A DNA stretch of 42,113 bases, from assembly GCA_919902735.1 (NCBI GenBank), contig CAKKRM010000131.1:1-42113 (forward strand). The letters run 5' to 3'. A program made the translations under genes and the position numbers. Shown piece after piece: positions 25,730-32,490 of this stretch. Every line of letters starts with the position of its first letter. Positions within the stretch are counted from its first letter, which is position 1. This stretch comes from Anaerolineales bacterium (GTDB lineage Bacteria > Chloroflexota > Anaerolineae > Anaerolineales > Villigracilaceae). Below the pieces are notes generated by a model, which had not been told where the DNA came from, ran no database searches, and saw only the letters and a list, made by a program, of their open reading frames with translations.

Positions 25730-26374
25730 ACGATAGCCAACGCCGCGAATGGTTTTGAGGAATTTGGGATTATTAGGGTCAAGCTCGATGGCGCGCCGCA
25801 GCCAGGAGATGTGAACATCGAGGGTGCGGGTATCGCCGGTGTAATTGGTTTCCCATGCTTTTTTGAAGAGCGGCTCGCGTTCCACCACTTCACCATGTTT
25901 ATCCATGAGCAAATGCAATAACGTGACCAGCCGCGGGGTGAGTTTTGTGCTTCGGCCCAGGCAGCGCACACGGCGCTTTTCAAGGTCAAGCCGAATGGGG
26001 CCGACGTGCAAAACATTTTTGCCGTCACCGGGCAGGAGCGGCTTGATACGATTGACAAGTTTTTGCACGGTGAATGGAAGCATCAGCACCGCATCCGCGG
26101 CGTCCTTGTTTACTTCCTTGTCATTTTCGAGAATGAGTATGATCGGAAGTTTTGCATCCTTTTCGCGAATGGATTGGCAGATGCGCAAGCCTGTGCTTCT
26201 TAATGAAGCGGCATTGATCACAACCAGGCTTGGGCTTACTTCTTTAAGTAATGCAACCGCTTTGCTGCCATTTTGTGCAATATGTACATCAAATCCCTTC
26301 TTTTGCAAGTCGGAAGCAAAGGAAGGGATTTCTGCATGTTTAACTTCGATAACCAGAAGTGTGGCGGTCTTCAT
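25718..26374 (-). CDS. OmpR/PhoB-type response regulator with degenerate receiver
   Basis: The 218-residue product has a receiver-like N-terminal domain (1-115) and an intact winged-helix DNA-binding domain (about 125-218: LTPRLVTLLHLLMDKHGEVV, TRTLDVHISWLRRAIE, IRGVGYRLDI). The receiver lacks the phospho-acceptor Asp: the expected LxxxD position reads VVINAAS. The usual acidic pair after strand 1 reads VIEVKH. Phosphorylation by the standard route is therefore unlikely. The start at 26374 (MKTATLLVIEV) is taken because it opens the receiver fold. The gene has no adjacent kinase. A 9-bp dyad surrounds its -10 box. Confidence 0.87.
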   Translation of the reverse strand: MKTATLLVIEVKHAEIPSFASDLQKKGFDVHIAQNGSKAVALLKEVSPSLVVINAASLRSTGLRICQSIREKDAKLPIILILENDKEVNKDAADAVLMLPFTVQKLVNRIKPLLPGDGKNVLHVGPIRLDLEKRRVRCLGRSTKLTPRLVTLLHLLMDKHGEVVEREPLFKKAWETNYTGDTRTLDVHISWLRRAIELDPNNPKFLKTIRGVGYRLDI

Positions 26375-26444
26375 AATAAGTTTCAGATAATGCCTGTCTT
26401 GAAAAAATTTTTTGAACGGATTGGGGTTTGTTGTAGTATTTAAG

Positions 26445-26484
26445 TTTGTTAAGGTTTTTTCATTATACACCAAATCTTAACAAA
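26445..26484 (-). promoter_or_regulatory. -10 box inside a 9-bp dyad (candidate autoregulatory operator)
   Basis: TTTGTTAAG (26445-26453) and CTTAACAAA (26476-26484) are perfect inverted halves with a 22-bp gap. The minus-strand TATAAT (26462-26467) sits at the exact centre. A protein bound here would cover the promoter. The halves also contain a second TTAAG 9 bp away (26440-26444). Confidence 0.5.
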
Positions 26485-26566
26485 TGTTTTCAACCCCTGG
26501 CATCATTTTCAATGATGCTGATATTTTTGTGTTCGTTCTTCTTTTTAATCAAAATATCAACATTGC

Positions 26567-26595
26567 TTGACTTTTTTGTGTTTCGTTGGTAATAT
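26567..26595 (+). promoter_or_regulatory. tRNA promoter
   Basis: TTGACT (26567-26572), a 17-bp spacer and TAATAT (26590-26595) are followed by a GC-rich discriminator (CGGCGGGC), typical of stringently controlled stable-RNA promoters. Transcription would begin near 26603. Confidence 0.65.
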
Positions 26596-26615
26596 CGGCG
26601 GGCTAAACTAATCGA

Positions 26616-26687
26616 TGCGGGGTGGAGCAGTGGCAGCTCGTCGGGCTCATAACCCGAAGGTCGCAGGTTCAAGTCCTGCCCCCGCTA
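26616..26687 (+). tRNA. Initiator tRNA-fMet (CAT)
   Basis: The cloverleaf folds cleanly. The acceptor pairs GCGGGG with CCCCGC. The D-arm is GAGC/GCTC, the anticodon arm is TCGGG-CTCATAA-CCCGA, and the T-arm is GCAGG-TTCAAGT-CCTGC. The anticodon is CAT. The three consecutive G-C pairs in the anticodon stem and an unpaired 1-72 position mark it as the initiator. Here the mismatch is U-U rather than the C-A of E. coli. The 3' CCA is not encoded (ACTA follows). The D-loop is short. Confidence 0.95.
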
Positions 26688-26692
26688 CTAAC

Positions 26693-26722
26693 AAGAACCA
26701 TGATTGTCGTGGTTCTTATGTT
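26693..26722 (+). terminator. Terminator after tRNA-fMet
   Basis: AAGAACCA (26693-26700) pairs with TGGTTCTT (26710-26717) and is followed by ATGTTTT. It starts 6 nt after the tRNA. Confidence 0.7.
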
Positions 26723-26762
26723 TTAAGGCCTGCACATTTCGTAGCAAACCCTGTCCCCTGCT

Positions 26763-26799
26763 ACGAAAACAAGAGACCATTGAAGTCTCTTGTTTTCGT
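26763..26799. terminator. Strong bidirectional terminator
   Basis: A perfect 15-bp stem (26763-26777 with 26785-26799) of ACGAAAACAAGAGAC type has A and T runs at both ends. It backs up tRNA termination and can also end the minus-strand gene that stops at 26824. Confidence 0.85.
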
Positions 26800-26823
26800 T
26801 AATCTTATATCCCTTAAATAAAA

Positions 26824-27606
26824 TTACCACTTGCAATCTGGCGCTGTATTAATACCCGCGGATTTTCCAACACGCTTGTACATGGTCACATTGGTAAATG
26901 GTTCGCCGAGAATGCCATCGTGAATGGCCCATGATCTTTTGCGAATTTCATTTGCAGTTTCAGGCTGTCGAAATGGATTCGAGCCATCGAGCTGTGACAT
27001 TAAGTCGCCGTCATTTTGAAAGCCAGTGTGGATGCTGTCCATCAGGCGTTTGCCGATTTGGTAGGTGAAGCCGTAGCGTTCAAAGATGACTGCGTTGTGA
27101 TAATACAACGGCTCGACGAAGTACATTTCATGCCCCAGCGCGGTGATGAATTCTTCAAAGGCTTCGATGGCCTGACCCAGCAACCTCAACCCGCGTCGTA
27201 CCTGACCTGGAGCCAGCCCAGCCTCGAGAGCCTTTTGTTCCGCTTCGACATTTCTTTGCAATGTGCCGAATTTCGTAGGGGAGCCGTTTGGCATTTTGTC
27301 CACGTCGAAGCGGGGGGAATCGGGGTCATTGAGGATGTAGAGCAGAACGTGGATTTGTCCGTTGAGCGTGTCGGTGAGATGGGCGTAGAGGATTGGGTCG
27401 GGGAAATCAATTTTGTGGAAGAGTCTCATTTCCACATCGGTGGAGTTGGTTGCAAAGCGAAATTGTAAAAGGTTGTAGCCCGATGCCGAAGTAAGCGGGG
27501 GAATATTGTATTTTTCCAGAAGTTGTGCTGGAATGTAACGTGCATAGATTGCTCGTTTTTCTGCTTCGGAGAGCAGGTTGATTCCACCAATGGTTGAGGG
27601 GGGCAT
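26824..27606 (-). CDS. Conserved-looking protein of unknown function
   Basis: The 260-residue soluble protein is not recognised. It has no signal or membrane segment. Its C-terminal half contains LGHEMYFVEPLYYHNAVIF and ERYGFTYQIGKRLMDSIHTG. Its middle contains DTLNGQIHVLLYILNDPDSPRFDVDKMP. The pattern of strands followed by an aromatic-rich helix is compatible with an enzyme or ligand-binding fold but does not identify one. Codon use agrees with neighbours and no competing frame is better. It is separated from smpB by a spacer containing 7-bp repeats in inverted arms. Confidence 0.65.
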   Translation of the reverse strand: MPPSTIGGINLLSEAEKRAIYARYIPAQLLEKYNIPPLTSASGYNLLQFRFATNSTDVEMRLFHKIDFPDPILYAHLTDTLNGQIHVLLYILNDPDSPRFDVDKMPNGSPTKFGTLQRNVEAEQKALEAGLAPGQVRRGLRLLGQAIEAFEEFITALGHEMYFVEPLYYHNAVIFERYGFTYQIGKRLMDSIHTGFQNDGDLMSQLDGSNPFRQPETANEIRKRSWAIHDGILGEPFTNVTMYKRVGKSAGINTAPDCKW

Positions 27607-27615
27607 GGGTTTCCA

Positions 27616-27665
27616 TTCTTTCTTCTTTCCGCTTTCATCAAATTGAAAGAAGAAAGGGGAAAGAG
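27616..27665. repeat. 7-bp repeat in inverted arms
   Basis: TTCTTTC twice (27616-27629) and GAAAGAA, GAAAGGG, GAAAGAG (27645-27665) are 7-bp units in opposite orientation. The perfect stem is 12 bp (27618-27629 with 27645-27656). It fills the whole spacer between smpB and the unknown gene. Confidence 0.7.
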
Positions 27666-27668
27666 AGA

Positions 27669-28130
27669 CTATCTAACTCTTGACGCTCTTTCGTTGCTGC
27701 GCGCTTCGTCGCGTTTGGCGATGGTGGCGCGTTTGTCGTAGGCTTTTTTGCCTTTGGCGAGGGCGATCTCCAGCTTGGCACGTCCATCTTTGAGGTAGAC
27801 ACGGATCGGCACCACCGTCATGCCTTTGATGCGGACGTTGTTCCATAATTCGCGGATCTGTTTTTTGTGCAGGAGCAGGCGGCGTTTACGCCTGGGTTCG
27901 TGGTTGAAGTATTTTCCCGCCTGTTCATACGGAGCGATGTGCGCTTCCATGAGCCAGGCTTGTTCTCCATCCTGAACATCCACGTAGGCTTCCTGGATGC
28001 TGATCTGTCCTGCGCGGATGGATTTGATCTCCGATCCCTGCAAGACGATGCCCGCCTCGAATTTTTCCATGAGGAAGTATTCGAAGCTGGCTTTACGATT
28101 GCTTGCGATGATTTTTATGTTGTCTGTCAC
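27669..28130 (-). CDS. smpB: SsrA-binding protein SmpB
   Basis: The 153-residue protein is a full-length SmpB, the partner of tmRNA in rescue of stalled ribosomes. It shows the family signatures: NRKASFEYFLMEKFEAGIVLQGSEIKSIRAG at residues 11-41, YVDVQDGEQAWLMEAHIAPY, and NHEPRRKRRLLLHKKQI. VVPIRVYLKDGRAKLEIALAKGKKAYDKRA near the C-terminus is followed by the basic tail that enters the decoding centre. No tmRNA (ssrA) is visible nearby. Confidence 0.97.
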   Translation of the reverse strand: MTDNIKIIASNRKASFEYFLMEKFEAGIVLQGSEIKSIRAGQISIQEAYVDVQDGEQAWLMEAHIAPYEQAGKYFNHEPRRKRRLLLHKKQIRELWNNVRIKGMTVVPIRVYLKDGRAKLEIALAKGKKAYDKRATIAKRDEARSNERASRVR

Positions 28131-28146
28131 GGGATGATTTTAGCAT

Positions 28147-28230
28147 AAACGCCTAAACACAAAGGACATGAAATGCACAAAGGAATTCTTTTAAAAACCT
28201 TCGTGACTTCTGTGTTCTTTATGTTTAAAT
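28147..28230. repeat. Imperfect palindromic spacer
   Basis: TAAAC...ACACAAAGG on the left and CCTT...TGTGTTCTTTATGTTTAAA on the right are imperfect inverted arms around a central AT-rich loop. It separates smpB from the MFS gene. It belongs to the same class of repeat-like spacers as others in the window. Confidence 0.4.
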
Positions 28231-28237
28231 TTTTTTT

Positions 28238-29491
28238 CTATCCCCATTTGAGCAGGTAGATGCCTGCAAAGATGCGCAGGACGCCAAAGAGGATGAGCGC
28301 TGGGGCGAGACCTACCACGTCTGCGGTGAGGGGGCCGATGATGGAACTTGCCAGAACGGCGAAGTTGAAGATGATGGTGTACCACGCGAGATGTGAGGGA
28401 CGGTCATGGGCGGGGATGTTTTCGAGCATGTAGTTGGCGTACGCGCCGTTGACTAACGCAAATAGAAATCCGCCAAGGAAGGAGAGGGCGTAGAAGTGCC
28501 AGACGTTTTGCGCGAAGGCCAGCATGATGGGGTAGGATGCCATGCCTGCCACACCCCAGCCCGTCACCTTTTTGTGGCCGTATTTGTGGACGATGCGTCC
28601 GAGTTGTGTGGATGCGATGAGGACGGATAAGTAGTAGAAGGCCGTACCGTTGCCGAGGTGACTGTCGTTGAGTTCAAGGACGCGCACGTTGTAGAGCGGG
28701 TAAAGCGGCGATGCGAGGTAATGAATGAAATGGAAGAAGAAAAGCGCCAGCAGAACATTTTTGAAATGAGTATTCCAAATGTCGAGGCGGAGAATTGATT
28801 TAATGCTGCGGGGAGATTCTGTTTTTAGATCAGGAGCAATTGTCGGCGGGGAGGGAAGCGGAGCGCTATCATCTTGCAGGGGTTTGACGTGGTAGATGTG
28901 GTAACTGCTCATTGCTGCGCCGAATGCCCCGATCACAAAAATGATTTGATAGCCTGCGGGGAAGGTTGTGTTTTTGAGGATTGTTCCCGCGATGAGGGAG
29001 GTGAGCATGTAGGCGATGGCGAAGGTGACGTTGCGCGTGCCTGCCACTCGCGCCCTGAAACGATCTGGGACGGCTTCGGCGAAGAGCGCGTTGAAACCGA
29101 CGCCGAGCGGGGTGAGTGGAATTGCCATGAAAAAGGTGAGGATGATGAGCGCCCAGATTTGCCCCTGTGCGTTGAAGAACGAGGGCAGGGGAATGAAGAA
29201 TAGGTAGCCGATGCGAAAGATAACGGATGACCAAAAAACGGCGCGGCCTGTGTGGCGTTTGCTGATCCAATGGCCTGCGGGGATGGCGAGGAAGAGGTTG
29301 ACAACGGCGGACATGGCGGTGAGCAGGCCGATCTGCAGGCCGCTTGCGCCGAGGCGCGTGGCATAGATGTTGAGAAAGTTGACAACGGTGCCACTGAGCA
29401 CGCCGTACCAGGCGATGTCAAGATAGAGGTTTGTGAAGTTGGAACGATATTTTTCGGGGACGTCGGATTGTCGAAATAGGTTGAAACGCAT
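28238..29491 (-). CDS. Major facilitator superfamily transporter
   Basis: The 417-residue protein has about twelve hydrophobic helices in two halves. A loop at about residues 190-215 is rich in Pro and charged residues. The MFS pattern is supported by GLLTAMSAVVNLFLAIPAGHWISKRHTGR (helix 2 to loop 2-3, with the basic end) and the corresponding second-half segment GRIVHKYGHKKVTGWG. FFMAIPLTPLGVGFNALFAEAVPDRFRARVAG is typical of drug/sugar exporter-like MFS. The substrate is unknown. The Met at 29491 is chosen because a TATAAT ends 6 nt before it and the upstream frame is not membrane-like. Confidence 0.88.
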   Translation of the reverse strand: MRFNLFRQSDVPEKYRSNFTNLYLDIAWYGVLSGTVVNFLNIYATRLGASGLQIGLLTAMSAVVNLFLAIPAGHWISKRHTGRAVFWSSVIFRIGYLFFIPLPSFFNAQGQIWALIILTFFMAIPLTPLGVGFNALFAEAVPDRFRARVAGTRNVTFAIAYMLTSLIAGTILKNTTFPAGYQIIFVIGAFGAAMSSYHIYHVKPLQDDSAPLPSPPTIAPDLKTESPRSIKSILRLDIWNTHFKNVLLALFFFHFIHYLASPLYPLYNVRVLELNDSHLGNGTAFYYLSVLIASTQLGRIVHKYGHKKVTGWGVAGMASYPIMLAFAQNVWHFYALSFLGGFLFALVNGAYANYMLENIPAHDRPSHLAWYTIIFNFAVLASSIIGPLTADVVGLAPALILFGVLRIFAGIYLLKWG

Positions 29492-29497
29492 GGGGTG

Positions 29498-29503
29498 ATT
29501 ATA
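29498..29503 (-). promoter_or_regulatory. -10 box of the MFS gene (leaderless)
   Basis: A perfect TATAAT on the minus strand lies 6 nt before the ATG at 29491, leaving essentially no 5' UTR. No Shine-Dalgarno is possible. Confidence 0.5.
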
Positions 29504-29848
29504 ACAATAGAAATTATCGAAATAAAATATAAACACCGTTTTCCTGTCGTACAAATACGAGTAAACTCCGTGGCTCATGTGTAAAGAGTGTGCAGGCTGA
29601 ATGCTCGGCGCTTTCAAAGTGCAAAAAACTTAACGCGAATTTTCCGAGAGAAAACACCGTCAGGTGTAGCGCAAAACCGTCAGAGATTTTTAACGCCAAG
29701 CCGCCAAGACGCTGCGTTTTACGCTTTTTCCTTGGGACTCTGCGTCTCTGTGTTAAAGATGGAACGCGGGCGAGAATTTACCGATTTCAGGAACGGGTCG
29801 CTCTGGTATTTGAGCTTACGTCTCTACTGCGGCCTCACCCCAGTATTT
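29504..29848. other. Repeat-like non-coding spacer
   Basis: I find no supported gene in this 345-bp stretch. It holds two ACCGTCAG copies (29656-29683) and an imperfect palindrome at 29689-29757: TTTAAC...GTTAAA ends, AGACGC with GCGTCT, CCAAG with CTTGG. The left arm has AACGCCA/AGCCGCC/AAGACGC, again 7-bp units. Confidence 0.5.
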
Positions 29849-29995
29849 ATGTCTACTAAACTCGATGACTTTCGTATCTACCGCGAACGGATGAACGGTC
29901 GTATCCTTGCGGTTGATCATCTCGTCATCCCCTTCATGAGGAACGCCGTGGAAGCCATGGATATGTTAATAGCCGAACAAAATCAGATTTCATAA
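29849..29995 (+). CDS. Very short ORF resembling an AhpD-like N-terminus (possible remnant)
   Basis: A 48-residue frame (MSTKLDDFRIYRERMNGRIL...) ends just before a strong terminator, which suggests a transcription unit ends here. The first 25 residues recall the N-terminus of carboxymuconolactone decarboxylase/AhpD-family proteins, but the catalytic CxxC part is absent. It may be a truncated relic or a real microprotein. No Shine-Dalgarno is seen. Confidence 0.35.
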   Translation: MSTKLDDFRIYRERMNGRILAVDHLVIPFMRNAVEAMDMLIAEQNQIS

Positions 29996-30030
29996 CTGGC
30001 AAGCCCTGTTTCGGGTTTGCCAGTTATATT
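29994..30030 (+). terminator. Rho-independent terminator upstream of panB
   Basis: A 13-bp stem with one G-T pair (29994-30006 with 30013-30025) and a 6-nt loop is followed by ATATTTTG. It separates the short ORF from panB. Confidence 0.8.
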
Positions 30031-30058
30031 TTGTACCCCAATCCCTACGGAGGAACCC

Positions 30059-30913
30059 ATGACTGAACCAAGAAAGAAAATGACCCTGCCTGCCTTGTAC
30101 CAAAAAGTGGCAGACAAACAGCCCATCACCTGGCTTACCTGCTACGACTATCCAACCGCCTATATGCAGGAGCAGGCGGGCATTGACATGATCCTCGTCG
30201 GCGACAGCCTCGGCATGACCATGCTCGGCTACGACTCGACCCTGCCCGTCACAATGAACGATATGATGCGTCACACGGCGGCGGTGCGGCGCGGCTCGCC
30301 CAACGCCTGGATCGTGGGCGACATGCCGTATATGAGTTACCAGCCCAGCGTGGAAACCGCCATCCGCAGCGCGGGCCGCTTCATGGCCGAGACAGGCTGT
30401 GACTCGATCAAACTTGAAGGCGGAGCGGCGATGGCGGACCGCATCAAAGGGATCGTGGACGCGGGTATTCCCGCCATTGGGCATTTGGGACTCACGCCTC
30501 AATCTGTCTCCGCCCTAGGTGGGTTCAAATTACAGGGAAAGTCTGCCACGCTGGCAAAGAAGATCGTGGACGACGCCAAAGCTCTCGAAGAAGCAGGCGC
30601 GTTCTGCATCCTGCTCGAACTCGTCCCCGATAGATTGTGCAAGCTCATCACCGAGCGTGCCAACAATTGCATCATCATGTCACTGGGATCAGGCCCGCAC
30701 GCGCATGGGCAACTGCTCATCTACCATGACGCATTCGCGCTCTATCCAAAATTCAAGCCGCGCATGGCAAAAGTCTTTGCAGATGCGGGCGCGGTTATCC
30801 GCGAAGGACTCAACGGCTACGTTAAGGAAGTGACCGAGAAAACCTTCCCTGCCAAAGAGAATTGGTTCGGAATGCCCGATGAAGAATATGACGAACTGGT
30901 GAAGATGTTGTAA
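30059..30913 (+). CDS. panB: 3-methyl-2-oxobutanoate hydroxymethyltransferase
   Basis: The 284-residue enzyme transfers a hydroxymethyl group from methylene-tetrahydrofolate to alpha-ketoisovalerate, giving ketopantoate in pantothenate/CoA synthesis. Family signatures are clear: PITWLTCYDYPTAYMQEQAG, DMILVGDSLGMTMLGYDSTLPVT with the metal-binding Asp, GCDSIKLEGG, and IGHLGLTPQSVSALGGFKLQGK. The start at 30059 follows ACGGAGGAACCC (strong Shine-Dalgarno); an upstream Met at 30017 lies in the terminator. panC and panD are not in the window. It is followed by the unrecognised 419-residue gene after an 82-nt repeat-filled spacer. Confidence 0.96.
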   Translation: MTEPRKKMTLPALYQKVADKQPITWLTCYDYPTAYMQEQAGIDMILVGDSLGMTMLGYDSTLPVTMNDMMRHTAAVRRGSPNAWIVGDMPYMSYQPSVETAIRSAGRFMAETGCDSIKLEGGAAMADRIKGIVDAGIPAIGHLGLTPQSVSALGGFKLQGKSATLAKKIVDDAKALEEAGAFCILLELVPDRLCKLITERANNCIIMSLGSGPHAHGQLLIYHDAFALYPKFKPRMAKVFADAGAVIREGLNGYVKEVTEKTFPAKENWFGMPDEEYDELVKML

Positions 30914-30977
30914 CGTAGGACGTGTTACGTGTTCCGTTATAAATCACCCACAACGGAACACGCTCCACGCAACACGC
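30913..30977. repeat. 7-bp repeats in inverted arms after panB
   Basis: Units ACGTAGG, ACGTGTT, ACGTGTT (30913-30933) face AACACGC, TCCACGC, AACACGC (30957-30977). CGTGTTCCGTT (30928-30938) pairs perfectly with AACGGAACACG (30952-30962). Confidence 0.7.
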
Positions 30978-30995
30978 AATAGAAAAGGAAACATT

Positions 30996-32255
30996 ATGAA
31001 TCCCCAATCTCTTTTGAAAATAGACCCCAACCGCCTCGACGCGGTCAACTCCGTTTTGCTCGACCCCAACTCGCGCGTGATGAAAGCTTTTCTTGATGTG
31101 GTTGCCAAATACGGCGCTCCCGAAGAGATCAATCGCAAGCACCGCGAATCGCGCAAGATGGAGAATCTCTTCAAGCAAGTGGAAGCCAAAGCGCCCGAAT
31201 ACATCAAAGACCTCAACTGGCTGATCGAACAACGTGACAGCGGCGCATTTGTCTCAGTCGCAGACTACAGGCTCAAAGTTAAGGGCGAAGCGGCGAAGAC
31301 GATCAAATTCAAAGATGAGTACGCCGTCACGCTCGAAGTATCCGCATTGCAATACTTCCCGTGGATTCGCGTCATAGCGGAACAAGCCATTGCCAACAAG
31401 ACCCTTGTGCCTGGGCGATTTATCGCGGTCCGCAACATGAAAGAATCCGAAGCGGATGGCGACCTGCCCGCGATTGTCGCCGCGCTCGATATCATCGGCG
31501 CGTCGTTTGTGGAAACGCTCGACACGAAAGGCACCGACGGCTCAAACCCGCACCTCGGCGGCCCTGCCACCATCACAGGTTATTTCGGCGGCATCGGTCA
31601 GCCCAACGAACACGCGCTGATGTGGCTGGATGAATTTTTGTATTACTACACCCACTACGGCGTGCAGCATGTTTTGAATTTCAACGCGGGCACGATCCTG
31701 CTTGGTTTCATGCTCTACAAACTCGGCGTGGATATTCAATTCAAGATTTCTGTCTTCTTCGGTTCGGACAATCCCTATCATGCGCTGTGGATCATGACGA
31801 TGGCGAAACTATTCAGCCGAGATGATGGAACCAGCCCGCTGATCGGATTCAACTGGTCGAACTCGATCAACAACGAGACGATGGAACTGACCGCCGACTT
31901 CCGCAAGGCGCTTGGCTTTGAAAAAGTAGTGCGCTTCGAACATCACATTACCGAACCACAGAAGAGCATCGTCATCCAACCCTACAACCGCCGCGCTGAA
32001 CTGGTGGAGATCGCCGACCACGTAGCGAACATCGCCGCCAAGCACGAAGGCGGCGACCCCGAAGTGGACGTGACTCGCGCCCACCTCTCTGACATCCTCG
32101 ATTACTTCCGTGAGAAAAAAGAGGTGATTGAAAGCGGCGATTGGGACAACCTGCAACTCAACTTCATGGACAAAGTTGCAGCCTGCAACAACTCGGCCCA
32201 CGCGCTGACCGAGAAGGGTTTGAGTTTTATCGCGGCGAAGAATTTGCACAAGTAA
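30996..32255 (+). CDS. Large soluble protein of unrecognised family
   Basis: The 419-residue protein has no signal peptide or membrane helix. Conserved-looking blocks are DTKGTDGSNPHLGGPATIT (about 171-189), YYTHYGVQHVLNFNAGTI (about 213-230), FFGSDNPYHALWIMTMAKLF (about 249-268), IGFNWSNSINNETMEL (about 278-293) and VVRFEHHITEP (about 309-319). Gly/Asn/His-rich blocks between alternating strands and helices suggest a barrel-type enzyme. I do not recognise the function, and the panB neighbour is only suggestive. AAAAGGAAA precedes the ATG. Related 7-bp repeats flank both ends of the gene. Confidence 0.68.
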   Translation: MNPQSLLKIDPNRLDAVNSVLLDPNSRVMKAFLDVVAKYGAPEEINRKHRESRKMENLFKQVEAKAPEYIKDLNWLIEQRDSGAFVSVADYRLKVKGEAAKTIKFKDEYAVTLEVSALQYFPWIRVIAEQAIANKTLVPGRFIAVRNMKESEADGDLPAIVAALDIIGASFVETLDTKGTDGSNPHLGGPATITGYFGGIGQPNEHALMWLDEFLYYYTHYGVQHVLNFNAGTILLGFMLYKLGVDIQFKISVFFGSDNPYHALWIMTMAKLFSRDDGTSPLIGFNWSNSINNETMELTADFRKALGFEKVVRFEHHITEPQKSIVIQPYNRRAELVEIADHVANIAAKHEGGDPEVDVTRAHLSDILDYFREKKEVIESGDWDNLQLNFMDKVAACNNSAHALTEKGLSFIAAKNLHK

Positions 32256-32335
32256 GTAGATAGATACGGAAACAAGTAGACAAGTACACACGTAAAACGG
32301 AACACGCAACACGCGACACTTGTTTCCTTGTCTAC
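32251..32335. repeat. 7-bp repeat and inverted arms after the unknown gene
   Basis: AACACGC twice and GACACTT (32301-32321) follow ACGG, as in the array after panB. GTAGACAAG (32276-32284) pairs with CTTGTCTAC (32327-32335). GGAAACAAG (32268-32276) pairs with CTTGTTTCC (32319-32327). Confidence 0.65.
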
Positions 32336-32431
32336 AAAAACCTCTGAAGTCGGGCAGTTCACTTGTTCTGTGGGCGCTGCCCGAAATTCCCATCAGCAAG
32401 TTGATGAAGCCCAGAATCATAGTCTACTGAT

Positions 32432-32437
32432 TATAAT
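32432..32437 (+). promoter_or_regulatory. -10 box of the two-component genes
   Basis: A perfect TATAAT lies 53 nt before the kinase ATG. A -35 box is not convincing. GGGAAG at 32475-32480 is the likely ribosome site. Confidence 0.4.
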
Positions 32438-32490
32438 AACCCCGCATTGTTGAATGTTTCATTGATTGTAGCCCATGGGAAGTTCGAATT

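Noticed and set aside
27607-28237. tmRNA (ssrA) beside smpB
   Set aside because: I looked for a tRNA-Ala-like end and a tag ORF in the flanking spacers and saw neither.
28869-29421. Antisense/out-of-frame long ORFs inside the MFS gene
   Set aside because: They are Pro/Arg/Ser-rich shadow translations of the membrane protein gene.
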